DNA of 64,000 nucleotides from Allobosea lathyri (GTDB taxonomy: Bacteria; Pseudomonadota; Alphaproteobacteria; Rhizobiales; Beijerinckiaceae). A program made the position numbers and the translations under genes. The stretch is from the NCBI RefSeq assembly GCF_900108245.1, contig NZ_FNUY01000009.1, positions 178,203 to 242,202 of the forward strand, written 5' to 3'. The notes under the pieces were generated by a model. It was not told the DNA's origin and made no database searches. It worked only from the letters and a program-made list of their open reading frames with translations. Below are positions 44,818 through 53,834 of this stretch, in pieces. How positions within the stretch are numbered: position 1 is the first letter of the stretch; the number at the start of each line of letters is the position of its first letter.

Positions 44818-46038
44818 TTGAAAGTGGCATCATGGCGAAGTGCGTTGGCCGCAACGCTCTTTGTTCAGGTCATCAGCTCCCTGGCAGCCGCCACCATTCC
44901 GCTCATGGGGCCGCTCCTCACGCAAAAATGGGGACTGCCCGCGACCAGCATCGGATATGCCTCGGCTGCGTCCTCCGCCGGAATCTGCTGGTTTTTGGCG
45001 TGCGGCAACTCGATGCTCGACCATTATGGTCCAATCCGGACCATACAAATTGGCCTGCTTGCGCTGGTCCTCGGCCTTGTCGTCTTTTTGCTACCTCTCG
45101 GTGCCATCGGACTGAGCGGCGCCCTCCTATTCGGACTCGGTGTGGCCCCGAACATTCCTGCGGGCAGCCAGGTTTTGATGCGAACGGCTCCGCCGCGTCA
45201 TCGCACTCTCGTGTTCTCGATCAAACAAGCTGGCATGCCCTTGGGAGGCATGATCGCAGGTCTGATAATACCGGCGCTCGTTGCAGGGATGGGCTTCAAC
45301 GCCGGGTTGTTTGTGCTGATCGCGATGCTTGTTATGAGCGCCGCATTAGTTCAGCCGTTCCAGCGAGCCCTTGATGGAGAAAAGGGTCACGGCGACCGTG
45401 CTTGGCCGCGACATTTCCTCTCGCCTTCGTCGCTCCGCAGAGCCGTAGCTGTGATCCGCTTGAATCGCGAGCTACCAATCCTGACCCTAATATGCGTGTC
45501 CTTTTCCGTCGCTCAATCGAGTACGACTGCGTATACCGCCACCTACATGGTCACGGAGCATGGTAAGAGCCTTTTAGAAGCGGGTCAGTATATGGCCGTT
45601 TTTCTTGGAGCGAGCGCACTCGCGCGAATACTGTTTGGTTGGATCGCCGATCGAACCGGCAAAGGGACGATCTTGTTTGCCTCTCTAGGACTCGCAACAG
45701 GAGTTGCCTTGCTGCTTCTGATCAGCCCCATCGGTTCCCACCCAGTATTTGTCTACGCGTGTATGATCATGGCTGGTGCCACCACCATGGGTTGGAACGG
45801 CGTGTTCATGGCCGAGATCGCCAGGTCGTCGCCGCCAAGCCAGGTTGGCCCGGTTACATCGGCGGTGAACCTGTTCGGATTCTTCGGATCGATATCCGGC
45901 CCGCTGGTGTTCGCGGTCACCGCGACGCTGACGGGAGGCTTTGTCTGGCCGTTTGTCATCATCGCCCTTCAGGCTGCGCTTGTTGGCCTCACGGCTCTGT
46001 GGCTGCTTCGTCGGCCGCCCACCACAATCGCGCATTAG
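44818..46038 (+). CDS. MFS transporter
   Basis: A 406-residue major facilitator with about twelve hydrophobic segments and a central hydrophilic loop (QRALDGEKGHGDRAW). The intracellular loop motif is seen as GWIADRTGKGTI in the second half. The start is uncertain: TTG at 44818 or GTG at 44824. It begins 57 bases after the EutD-like M24 gene and probably shares its transcript, so it may import the substrate or export a product of that enzyme. Confidence 0.87.
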   Translation: MKVASWRSALAATLFVQVISSLAAATIPLMGPLLTQKWGLPATSIGYASAASSAGICWFLACGNSMLDHYGPIRTIQIGLLALVLGLVVFLLPLGAIGLSGALLFGLGVAPNIPAGSQVLMRTAPPRHRTLVFSIKQAGMPLGGMIAGLIIPALVAGMGFNAGLFVLIAMLVMSAALVQPFQRALDGEKGHGDRAWPRHFLSPSSLRRAVAVIRLNRELPILTLICVSFSVAQSSTTAYTATYMVTEHGKSLLEAGQYMAVFLGASALARILFGWIADRTGKGTILFASLGLATGVALLLLISPIGSHPVFVYACMIMAGATTMGWNGVFMAEIARSSPPSQVGPVTSAVNLFGFFGSISGPLVFAVTATLTGGFVWPFVIIALQAALVGLTALWLLRRPPTTIAH

Positions 46039-46475
46039 GACGGCTCAAACGGAGCGGCAGCGGCGACCGGTTCGAGCACCACGCCGTCTTTCAGCCCTCC
46101 GTCTGACAGGCGCATAACATGTGTCGAAATCTTACAAAATCCGAGGCGTTTGTGATCCGAGCGCTGTCTCGGTTGCAAGTATGGGACCAGTGCTTACCAT
46201 TACGGCGTGGGGCCGGCCCGGGTTCTGTTTCAGAAGAGGCGGCAGGTGCGAGCGGAATGTGCGCTAGAGAGGCCCACAACCGTACAATTCACGAAAAGTA
46301 GTTCGGGATCTTGCGTCACCGGATAAATTTGGCGATCAAGGTATTCGCGGTCTCAGGGCAGTAGAGCTTCTCCCCTCACTTCCCTGCCGTTCCCACACTA
46401 TTGGCTGGCGGCCAACGGTGTAACTTGGGCCGCGTCACCCTGACGGCGGCCCTTTTTTTGTTCGTTCGCCTTCGA
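46039..46475. other. 437-base intergenic region between convergent genes
   Basis: No protein family is recognised. It contains a fragment resembling the shared element (ACAAAATCC at about 46135, GAGCGC 25 bases later, then TTGCAA), but spacing is wrong and no forward gene follows. It may be an eroded copy. No terminator with a T tract was found. Confidence 0.35.
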
Positions 46476-47681
46476 TCAAGCGATGACGACAATTTCGCGA
46501 TCCGCACGTGGTGTCAGCAAATTCGCGGCGTCTTCCGTTATGACAAGATCTTCCTCGTGAGCCATGATGCGGCCGTTCCCGAACATGGCGGAAGGCTCAA
46601 TCGTCAGAACCATGCCGGGTTTCAGAACGGTTTGGTCCGACGGCGCATTCGACGGGGGCTCCGTCAGCACCTTGCCGAGCCCATGCCCAAAACGCCCGAC
46701 GTTTCCGACATCGAAGCCATATCGGCTCAAGACCGTCGCTTGCGCCTTGAACACGTCGGCTGCGGTTCGCCCGGGCCGAGCTGCCTGGATGCCTGCTTCA
46801 GTGGCGAGCCACAACGCCTCATTGACCCGTCGGACCTCGTCCGTCGGCCTACCGAACGAGAAGTTGCGATCGAAATCGCAGAAGTAGCCGCCATACCTGG
46901 CCCCAGTATCGAGCATCAGAACATCGCCTACCGCCACCCTTCGGTCGGTTGGACCCATGATAATGCTATCATACCCCCCCTGGCCGGAACCAATGGAGGT
47001 GTAGGGTGCCTTGTCTGCACCCTTTAGAAGAAGGTCCGCCGCGAATTTTCGGCAGATCTCCCGCTCGCTGTCGCCAACGTTCACGAATGACGGCAGATCG
47101 TGGAAGGCCTGACCGGCAATCTGGCAGATGTGGCGGATGCGCGAAACTTCAGCTGCCGACTTGAGCACGCGCAGCCCGGCCATTAGCAACGTGCAATCGA
47201 CCATCTCGCCACCGATGGCTGCTTGCAGCCTGAAAACATCGCTAACCGGCATGCCGATCCGGGACTCGGGGCCGATCTCAAAGCCAATTCGCCCATAAGA
47301 CCGAGCGACCTGACCCAGATGCTGCGTCAGGATGCTGATGCCTTCATCATGCGGCCGGGGCGATGGCCAAGTTACGATATTTTGACACCAGGAGGTGAGC
47401 AGCCAATTAGTTTCGCCAATCTCGGGGATGATGGCGATGGGCGACTCCGCGCGAGGCACAACGAAGTACCAGGGGCGGGAGGGCGTGTTCCAAGCGAACT
47501 GCGTCTCGAATCCAGCCAAATATTCGATGTTGGCTTCCGAGGTCAGCACGATCGCGTCGAGCCTATAGCGGGTCATCGCCGACCGCGCGTCCTCGATGCG
47601 CCGTTCAAACTCTGCACGGGCGAAGGGACCGATTTCGCCAACGCTGTGGGCAGGTACGGGGGAGCTGGCCAAGATGATCAT
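46476..47681 (-). CDS. M24 family metallopeptidase (Xaa-Pro peptidase type, ligands intact)
   Basis: A 401-residue enzyme with the creatinase amino-terminal domain and an M24 catalytic domain. In contrast to the three paralogues upstream, all metal ligands are present: the two aspartates in [19 protein letters not shown], the histidine in GHGLG, the glutamate in TIEPS and the last one in AHEEDLVI. It would hydrolyse Xaa-Pro or a similar amide. The start overlaps the upstream ATPase stop by four bases, so it is the last gene of the EhuBCDA-like operon. Confidence 0.87.
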   Translation of the reverse strand: MIILASSPVPAHSVGEIGPFARAEFERRIEDARSAMTRYRLDAIVLTSEANIEYLAGFETQFAWNTPSRPWYFVVPRAESPIAIIPEIGETNWLLTSWCQNIVTWPSPRPHDEGISILTQHLGQVARSYGRIGFEIGPESRIGMPVSDVFRLQAAIGGEMVDCTLLMAGLRVLKSAAEVSRIRHICQIAGQAFHDLPSFVNVGDSEREICRKFAADLLLKGADKAPYTSIGSGQGGYDSIIMGPTDRRVAVGDVLMLDTGARYGGYFCDFDRNFSFGRPTDEVRRVNEALWLATEAGIQAARPGRTAADVFKAQATVLSRYGFDVGNVGRFGHGLGKVLTEPPSNAPSDQTVLKPGMVLTIEPSAMFGNGRIMAHEEDLVITEDAANLLTPRADREIVVIA

Positions 47682-48445
47682 CCGTTTAACACCGAAGACA
47701 GGAAGCGTTTGGTGCGCTCCTGCTCGGGAGCGTTGAAAATCTGATCGGGCTTTCCCTGCTCTACGATGCGTCCGCCCTCGAAAAAGCAGACCCGGTCAGA
47801 GATTTCACGGGCGAACCGCATTTCGTGAGTGACCATGAGCATGGTCAGATCATGCTCGTGAGCCAGGGAACGAATGACGCTCAACACTTCGCCCACGAGC
47901 TCCGGATCGAGCGCTGAGGTTGGCTCGTCGAACAGAAGCACTTGCGGACGCATCGCAAGAGCACGGGCGATGGCTACACGCTGCTGCTGACCGCCCGACA
48001 GTTGCCCCGGATAGGCCTTAGCCTTGTCGGAAAGGCCGACCATGTGGAGCAGTTCGACAGCCCGTCCTTCAGCTTCGTCCCGGCTCAAACCCAGGACTGC
48101 CGTCGGCGCCTCCACCAAATTTCGCAGAACCGTCATGTGCGGGAACAAGTTGAAACTTTGAAACACCATGCCGACCTTGGCCCGCACCTTGTGAAGATGC
48201 ACGTCACTTGCAAAGAACGGCGGCTTTCCATGAGGCTGATGATAGCTGATGCCATCGAGCGTGAGGCACCCCTCTTGAAACGGCTCGAGCGTCATCAAAA
48301 TCCGCAGTACTGTGGATTTGCCAGACCCGCTTGGCCCGATGAGCGTCACTGTCTCTCCAGCCTGCACCTTGAGATCGAAATCGCGGAGCACGGGATGGGC
48401 GCCATACCGCTTATGGAGTTGGTTGAATTCAATGGAGGCGCTCAT
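47678..48445 (-). CDS. amino acid ABC transporter ATP-binding protein (EhuA-like)
   Basis: A 255-residue ATPase of the polar amino-acid uptake family. Walker A is GPSGSGKS (37-44), the signature is [15 protein letters not shown], and Walker B is [12 protein letters not shown]. The long insertion between Walker A and the Q-loop, with [14 protein letters not shown], is typical of ectoine/hydroxyectoine EhuA. It overlaps the permease gene upstream and the M24 gene downstream by four bases each. It powers the transporter built from the next three genes. Confidence 0.9.
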   Translation of the reverse strand: MSASIEFNQLHKRYGAHPVLRDFDLKVQAGETVTLIGPSGSGKSTVLRILMTLEPFQEGCLTLDGISYHQPHGKPPFFASDVHLHKVRAKVGMVFQSFNLFPHMTVLRNLVEAPTAVLGLSRDEAEGRAVELLHMVGLSDKAKAYPGQLSGGQQQRVAIARALAMRPQVLLFDEPTSALDPELVGEVLSVIRSLAHEHDLTMLMVTHEMRFAREISDRVCFFEGGRIVEQGKPDQIFNAPEQERTKRFLSSVLNG

Positions 48446-49134
48446 CGCAGCGCAATTCCCTTCTGCGGAACGAAGCGTTCCAAGCCGCGCAACAGCGCCG
48501 AACAAACACAGGTGAGGACGAAAAAGATGGCGCCAACCAAGGAAAGCGGGACGAGATATTCGAAAGTCCGGTCCCCGATTCGGTTAGCCAGGTTCAACAT
48601 TTCAACGACGGTGATGGTCGAAAGCACCGGCGTGTCCTTCATCATCGAAATCAGATAGTTTCCGAGCGCCGGCAGGACCCGCGGGATCATCTGCGGAAGA
48701 ACGACGGTTCGATATGTCCGCGTTTTCGAAAGATTCAGCGCCGTCGCTGCTTCCCATTGACCTTTGGGAAGAGCATCGAGGCCGGCGCGGTAAACTTCGC
48801 TCATATAAGCTGCGTACTGCAGTCCCAGCACAGTAGTGCCGGTCCAGAATGCGGGCAGAGTGACGCCAAACTCCGGAAGCACGAAATACAGAAAGAACAG
48901 CTGCATCAACAACGGCGTGTTGCGCAGGAATTCCACGACGAAACCGACCGGCCAAGTCACGATCTTCCATTGTGAACGGCGCATCAACGCGAATACCATG
49001 CCGACGACGACCGCGATGACGAAGCCCGCGAACATAGCGAGCAAAGTCGTTCGAAGGCCGATCAGGAGGATCGGCAAGATCGACCACGCGAAAGCGGCCG
49101 ACGAAGACATTACGAGCTCGTGGCCTAGGATCAT
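48442..49134 (-). CDS. amino acid ABC transporter permease (EhuD-like)
   Basis: A 230-residue permease of the HisM/GlnP family. The segment [20 protein letters not shown] is usual for the family, and [16 protein letters not shown] with the following [16 protein letters not shown] resembles the ectoine permease EhuD. I start it at the ATG 49134, in an ATGA overlap with the upstream permease. The open frame extending to 49653 is not hydrophobic. It pairs with the EhuC-like protein. Confidence 0.88.
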   Translation of the reverse strand: MILGHELVMSSSAAFAWSILPILLIGLRTTLLAMFAGFVIAVVVGMVFALMRRSQWKIVTWPVGFVVEFLRNTPLLMQLFFLYFVLPEFGVTLPAFWTGTTVLGLQYAAYMSEVYRAGLDALPKGQWEAATALNLSKTRTYRTVVLPQMIPRVLPALGNYLISMMKDTPVLSTITVVEMLNLANRIGDRTFEYLVPLSLVGAIFFVLTCVCSALLRGLERFVPQKGIALR

Positions 49135-49784
49135 GAGAGCCTCCCGGTAGAGCGCGCGACGCGAGTCTCGAGAATGCGCATCAGTGCGACGATCGACATC
49201 GCCATGGCGAAATAGATCAGCAGCGCGGTGCCGTAGACGGCCACCGTATCCTGCGTCAGATTTCGGATCTCCTGGGCCTTGAACGTCAAATCGGCGATCG
49301 TGATCATGGATACTAACGACGTGTCCTTGAGGTTTTGGACGGCCAGGCTTGAGAACGATGGCAGCATTTCGACGAGGGACTGCGGCAGGACGATCCGCCA
49401 AAGCGTTTGGTTGCGCGTGAAGTTGAGTGCTCTGGCGGCTTCGTGCTGCTGCTGACTTACCGATCGGAGAGCCCCGCGTACGACCTCGGCGCCATACGCG
49501 CCGGTGTTGAGGCCCAGTGCCAGAACGCCCGTCAGGAAAGGCGGCAGCGAAATGCCGAGCAACGGCAAGGCGAAGTAGAGCCAGAAGAGCTGGACCAGAA
49601 GGGATGTGCCGCGGAAGATTTCGACATACGCGAATGCAATCGCCCTTAGCCAAGCTGGTCCAGCAAAAAGGGCAACCCCTGCGCCGAATGATAAACTGGC
49701 CGCCATCAGCAATGACAGGGAGCAGATCAGCAAGCTAGTCGCCGCGGCCCCTAACAGGTTGGGCAGGTGAACTGACAAATCCAT
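49131..49784 (-). CDS. amino acid ABC transporter permease (EhuC-like)
   Basis: A 217-residue permease of the HisM/GlnP family. EIFRGTSLLVQLFWLYFALP, then LGLNTGAYGAEVVRGAL and the ATPase-docking region EAARALNFTRNQTLWRIVLP are visible, as is SMITIADLTFKAQEI, close to EhuC. The start at 49784 (MDLSVHLPNLLGAAA) is chosen because the upstream frame lacks family features. It is 156 bases after the binding-protein gene and overlaps the second permease by four bases. Confidence 0.87.
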   Translation of the reverse strand: MDLSVHLPNLLGAAATSLLICSLSLLMAASLSFGAGVALFAGPAWLRAIAFAYVEIFRGTSLLVQLFWLYFALPLLGISLPPFLTGVLALGLNTGAYGAEVVRGALRSVSQQQHEAARALNFTRNQTLWRIVLPQSLVEMLPSFSSLAVQNLKDTSLVSMITIADLTFKAQEIRNLTQDTVAVYGTALLIYFAMAMSIVALMRILETRVARSTGRLS

Positions 49785-49940
49785 GATGGTTGCCCACAAT
49801 CGGGATGGTGATCGTGCACTACACGCGCCCTGTAATTTTGGTACGGTGCCACCTGGAAGCGATCTCCCGAGTGGCACCGACGCGTCGTGAAGGGCTCTAT
49901 AGGCTGCGATGTCCCGTTGGTCGGGGACAGGCCCGCTAAG

Positions 49941-50810
49941 TCACTTTCCGGCGCAGAGGTCAGCTGTCGACTTGGCCAGCGAAGCCGCGATGCTGCCTTC
50001 AGTGACGCCGTGGTTCGCGAGGATCTTCTTATAGTCGTTGGTCTTCTTGAACTCGCCCAAGGCCTTGTTGAAGGCCCCCACGAGCTCTTCCGATCCCTGC
50101 GAAAATGCAAAGCCGCCGAAGCTGCGCGTCGCCTTGCCTTTGATGATCGGATCGGAGAAGGGCTGGGCGATGTCCAAGCGCTGATTGGCCTTGGCAAGGC
50201 TGCCGACGGTCGCCTCGACGGCGGCATATGCGTCGGCCCGGCCACTTGTGACGGCGGCCGGCGCATCGGCATTGTTTGCGATGATGACCAGGCGATTCTC
50301 CGGAACGCCGACGGCTTCGGCAAATGCAAGATGGCTCGTCCCGTTGACGACCGCCAACTTGAGGTTCGGGCTTTTGGCGACGTCCTCGTATGAGTGGATC
50401 ATCTTCGGATTGCCCTTGGGAATGAGCAAGGCGTCGCCGTAGCTGGAGTTTGGCTCGGAGAACAGGACCTGCTGGCACCGAGCGGGCAAAATATCCTGTT
50501 CGGCCGCTACGATGTCGAAACGGTTTGCCTTGAGGCCGGGGATCAATGAGCCAAAAGGAGTCACGACCCATTGGACCTCGGGAATGCCCATCGATTTGAG
50601 GACGGCTTGGGCCACCTCGGGAGCGATGCCCTTCGCCTTTCCTTCGGCGTCCATAAAACCGTAGGGAACCTCATTCGCGGTCGCTGCGCGGATATAGCCC
50701 TGCGATCTGATTTGATCGAGGCTGGCCGCCTGCGCGTTGGCGAGGACGACGGGGAGGGTCAAAACCGCGAGGGCGGTCCGGACCGAGCGGAGTTGCAGAT
50801 TGAAAGCCAT
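49941..50810 (-). CDS. amino acid ABC transporter substrate-binding protein (EhuB-like)
   Basis: A 289-residue periplasmic binding protein of the family 3 type. After a signal peptide ending in ANAQA it begins LDQIRSQGYIRAATANEVPY, and continues with IPEVQWVVTPFGSLIPGLKA and ARCQQVLFSEPN, a pattern I recognise from EhuB ectoine-binding proteins. The aromatic residues that cage ectoine cannot be confirmed without alignment. It is the first gene of the reverse operon 50810 to 46476 and is divergent from a LysR-type regulator. Confidence 0.86.
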   Translation of the reverse strand: MAFNLQLRSVRTALAVLTLPVVLANAQAASLDQIRSQGYIRAATANEVPYGFMDAEGKAKGIAPEVAQAVLKSMGIPEVQWVVTPFGSLIPGLKANRFDIVAAEQDILPARCQQVLFSEPNSSYGDALLIPKGNPKMIHSYEDVAKSPNLKLAVVNGTSHLAFAEAVGVPENRLVIIANNADAPAAVTSGRADAYAAVEATVGSLAKANQRLDIAQPFSDPIIKGKATRSFGGFAFSQGSEELVGAFNKALGEFKKTNDYKKILANHGVTEGSIAASLAKSTADLCAGK

Positions 50811-50979
50811 TCTTTTCCCCTATGAGAAACGCGACCCACCCTGTCATGCCGCAGGATTATGGCCGGTGCCGAAAGAAGTTGCGCAAGCACACCTCTCCTT
50901 GGTGCCAACTTCAAACCTAAGCTTCCGCTTTCCGGCCGTATATTTCCATTTTTTATCATGGCTGGTATAACCGTCAGTA

Positions 50980-51888
50980 ATGACAAGAGTCCCGTTGCTT
51001 CCCGTCCAATTGAACGCGCTGGCGTGCTTTGAAGCGGCCGGCAGGCATGCCAGTTTCACCCATGCGGCGCGCGAACTCGGGATCACGCAGGCTGCCGTAA
51101 GCAAGCAAATCAAGGCCCTGGAAAGCCGATTGAATGCGCGACTGTTCGATAGGGGGAACCGCGCGGTAGCCCTCACCGAAGCCGGCAAGAAATTATACGA
51201 GGGTGTTTCCGCCGGCATGCGGACGATCGGCGAGACGCTGGAAGCTCTTTCCAGCATCCGCCATCCGCCGGAACTCGTTGTGACGACGACGGTGGCAATG
51301 GCCTCGCTTTGGCTGATGCCGCGGATCGCGAGTTTTCGAGCCCAGCATCCCGGCATCGCAATCCGACTGATTGCTACGGACACCCTGTTGGATTTTTTAG
51401 AGGATCGCGTCGATGTCGCCATCCGGTACGGGAATGGCGACTGGCCCCACCTTAATTCCAAGTTTTTGCTGGGCGTTCGCTTTTTTCCCTGTTGCAGTCC
51501 TGATTACCTTGCAAGGCATCCGATGCGGACTGCGGAGGATCTCCGCCACGCTCGCCTGCTGAACCTCGAAGGGCCGGCCGCCCGCTATTCTGAATGGGAA
51601 TGGTGGTTCGCTTCGAATGGCATCGCGGTCTCGAAGCTCGATCCAGAACTCAGCTTCAACAATTATCCGCTGCTCGTTCAGGCCGCCCTATCCGGCCAGG
51701 GCGTTCTCCTCGCCTGGGGAAACGTAATCGACAACCTGATCGACGACGGGTCCCTCGTGCGCATCATCGACGGGGACACGCCCGCCAACCAGTCCTATTA
51801 TGTCGTGACCACCCAACGCAGAACCGTGCGAGAAGAAGCCCGTACGTTCTGCGAGTGGCTGCTGGCCGATACCCGGCAGTTGCGCTGA
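50980..51888 (+). CDS. LysR family transcriptional regulator (GcvA-like)
   Basis: A 302-residue regulator. The winged helix-turn-helix is at about 8-66 (SFTHAARELGITQAAVSKQI KALE, with the GcvA-type opening LPVQLNALACFEAAGRH). The substrate domain follows, with DVAIRYGNGDWPHL and ALSGQGVLLAWG typical of GcvA relatives. It is divergent from the EhuB-like gene, with 169 bases between them, so it probably controls that operon. No clear T-N11-A site was seen. Confidence 0.88.
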   Translation: MTRVPLLPVQLNALACFEAAGRHASFTHAARELGITQAAVSKQIKALESRLNARLFDRGNRAVALTEAGKKLYEGVSAGMRTIGETLEALSSIRHPPELVVTTTVAMASLWLMPRIASFRAQHPGIAIRLIATDTLLDFLEDRVDVAIRYGNGDWPHLNSKFLLGVRFFPCCSPDYLARHPMRTAEDLRHARLLNLEGPAARYSEWEWWFASNGIAVSKLDPELSFNNYPLLVQAALSGQGVLLAWGNVIDNLIDDGSLVRIIDGDTPANQSYYVVTTQRRTVREEARTFCEWLLADTRQLR

Positions 51889-52018
51889 GCACGCTCTCAT
51901 CGGTTGAAACAACGCACCATTTTTGCATCATTTCGTCATCGCCAACCGTACGCCCTTCCGAACCAGCATTGACCGCCGAAGGGCATGGCATTCAACCGAT
52001 AATCGGTCGAATCGATGA

Positions 52019-52130
52019 TCATACGATGGCAGCCTCGAGCTCGTCCGCAGTGGACAGTGCGGCCTGCAGATTTGAGGTGAAGATGCTAAAGTGAATGCCG
52101 TAGTCGGTTTCGTTCGCGAGGATGATCTGC
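52019..52130 (-). pseudogene. aldehyde dehydrogenase fragment
   Basis: The reverse strand encodes LANETDYGIHFSIFTSNLQA followed by ALSTADELEA. This is the carboxyl-terminal signature of aldehyde dehydrogenases (compare ANDTEYGL and the following alpha helix at 25620). Only about 35 codons are recognisable; the rest of the gene is missing on both sides. It is a remnant between two LysR genes. Confidence 0.6.
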
Positions 52131-52285
52131 GATCCGTACCAGCGCATCGCTTGGCGCATCGAGGCCCGGCAGATCGTCGTGCAAATAGATGTTCTTATTT
52201 GTTCCAAGCAGCCATTGCCCAGTCAAATCAATTCAGTCAATCCTTGAGCGACCTCACATGAAACATATCCGAAACCCCAAGGCCG

Positions 52286-53185
52286 ATGAGCGCAATTGAC
52301 AACCTGGACTGGGATGATTTGCGTGTCTTTCTGGATGTTGCGAGGACAGGGAGCTTGGCGCAAAGCGCGAAGCGTCTGCGCATAGACCATTCCACGGTCA
52401 GCCGACGTATCGCGCACTTGGAGAGCAGTCTTGGACTGAGCGTCTTCGAGCGCACCAAGACCGGCTTTCGACTGACCGATACCGGGGAAAGGGTCCTCCG
52501 CCATGCCGAGACCATCGAAAGTGCCGTAATCGGCATAAAGGCCGACGTCGCCCCGGAGGTCACGTCCGGAGTGGTCCGTCTGGCTACAATGGAAGGTATC
52601 GCGTCCCTCTATCTGGCACCGCGACTGCTGGCTTTGGATGCCGAGGCCCGTGACCTTCGGCTGGAGTTGGTGACGTCGCCTCAGGTGATACACGTGAACC
52701 GCAGAGAAGCGGACCTGTTTCTGAGCTTCTTCAAGCCCCCTGGCCAAGGTCTCGTCTCGGAAAAATTGGGATCGTTCGCCATTCATGCGTATGGGTCCGA
52801 TCTTTATTTCGAGCGCTTCGGTCGTCCGCAGGCGGAATCTGATTTGGCCAATCATAGTTTCGTCGGATATATCGACGATTTGATTGTGGTCGATGCCGTT
52901 CGATGGCATCGCGACCTAATTGGTCCGTCAAATTATTCGTTTTCGTCAAATAGCATGATTGCGCAAATGAATGCAGCTTCGGCCGGATTGGGTCTCGTTG
53001 TATTGCCCAGGTTTGCGGCGCTGACCGCGCCGAATTTACGCCCATTGTTTCAGGAAAGTCTCCGGGCCGAGCGCGAAATCTGGTTAAATGTTCACCACGA
53101 CCTACAGTACTCGGGTAGGATCAAGACTGTGGTCCGATTCTTGAAGCAGCAAATCTCACTGGACATGTCGACTGGGGTGTTGTGA
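52286..53185 (+). CDS. LysR family transcriptional regulator
   Basis: A 299-residue regulator with the helix-turn-helix near the start (SLAQSAKRLRIDHSTVSRRI, about 24-43) and an effector domain with GVVRLATMEGIASLYLAPRL and late GLGLVVLPRFAAL. An aspartate-histidine pair in the recognition helix is unusual but seen in the subgroup acting on aldehyde or sugar-acid pathways. Its neighbours are gene remnants: an aldehyde dehydrogenase fragment upstream and a GlcD-type fragment downstream. Its targets may therefore have been lost. Confidence 0.87.
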   Translation: MSAIDNLDWDDLRVFLDVARTGSLAQSAKRLRIDHSTVSRRIAHLESSLGLSVFERTKTGFRLTDTGERVLRHAETIESAVIGIKADVAPEVTSGVVRLATMEGIASLYLAPRLLALDAEARDLRLELVTSPQVIHVNRREADLFLSFFKPPGQGLVSEKLGSFAIHAYGSDLYFERFGRPQAESDLANHSFVGYIDDLIVVDAVRWHRDLIGPSNYSFSSNSMIAQMNAASAGLGLVVLPRFAALTAPNLRPLFQESLRAEREIWLNVHHDLQYSGRIKTVVRFLKQQISLDMSTGVL

Positions 53186-53467
53186 CGAGCGCCTGCGGTT
53201 CGTCTGTCGCCGCCTCGCTTCCGCGTCCTGCCCAGCCTTCTTGGAGATGACGACGATTTGCTCGCCGGTGTCCGTGGCGCTCAGGCCAGACTTGTCTCCA
53301 ATACCGCTCGGCGGCAATGTGCAGGAACAAGGCGAGCTGCGCGTGGGTCAGCAGCCCGTTATCGCTCCCTTACGTCGAACGCACAAAGCCCGAAGCGCGA
53401 CAATGGCGGTGATTGAGCCCGGGATCCGCGCCTCTATCGGATTGCATCTCAATCGCTTGAGGGTGTT
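53186..53467. other. intergenic region, no gene recognised
   Basis: A stretch of about 280 bases after the LysR gene. A reverse frame at 53121-53330 with a segment GLLTHAQLALFLHIAAERYW has some protein-like character but I cannot assign it. It looks like eroded coding sequence. Confidence 0.35.
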
Positions 53468-53606
53468 TTATGCCCAGTCGCGATTGAGGCTCGCTCTCGG
53501 GTCCAGCGCTCGCTTGATCCGCTCTATCAGCGCGATTTCGGTCGGGTCCGCGGCTGACGTGGAGAATAGCTCGTTTCTTGGTGCCTATCTCGTGCTCGGC
53601 ACTACC
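53468..53606 (-). pseudogene. FAD-binding oxidoreductase (GlcD/D-lactate dehydrogenase type), C-terminal remnant
   Basis: The reverse strand reads AEHEIGTKKRAILHVSR in one frame and, after a frameshift, ADPTEIALIERIKRALDPRA followed by SLNRDWA and a stop. This matches the end of GlcD-type enzymes (EHGIGxxKR, then a helix ending in ALDPxxILNPGK). The rest of the gene is absent and the glycine of EHGIG is glutamate. It is a decayed fragment. Confidence 0.6.
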
Positions 53607-53834
53607 TAACGTGTGTGAGCCAGGGCTTATGGGGCTCGCTTGCGTCGATGCAACCGGGCTTGCACCGATAGGCGCTCAACGCCCACCCGCCTCGATGGTA
53701 TTCGCAGTCATCGAGCGAGGTAGTAGGATTAACCGGACGGCGCATCGCGAAGGCTCCGCTGCCGCCTCCCTGCCTCTCCTCGCAAAGCCCGGCGACCGTC
53801 GGTCGTCGGAATGCAATGTGACAGCGAGTGCATC

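Noticed and set aside
46133..46183. Possible seventh copy of the shared element (ACAAAATCC, GAGCGC, TTGCAA)
   Set aside because: The first two boxes are 25 rather than 28 bases apart, the third box is too close, and no forward gene follows. It may be eroded or due to chance.
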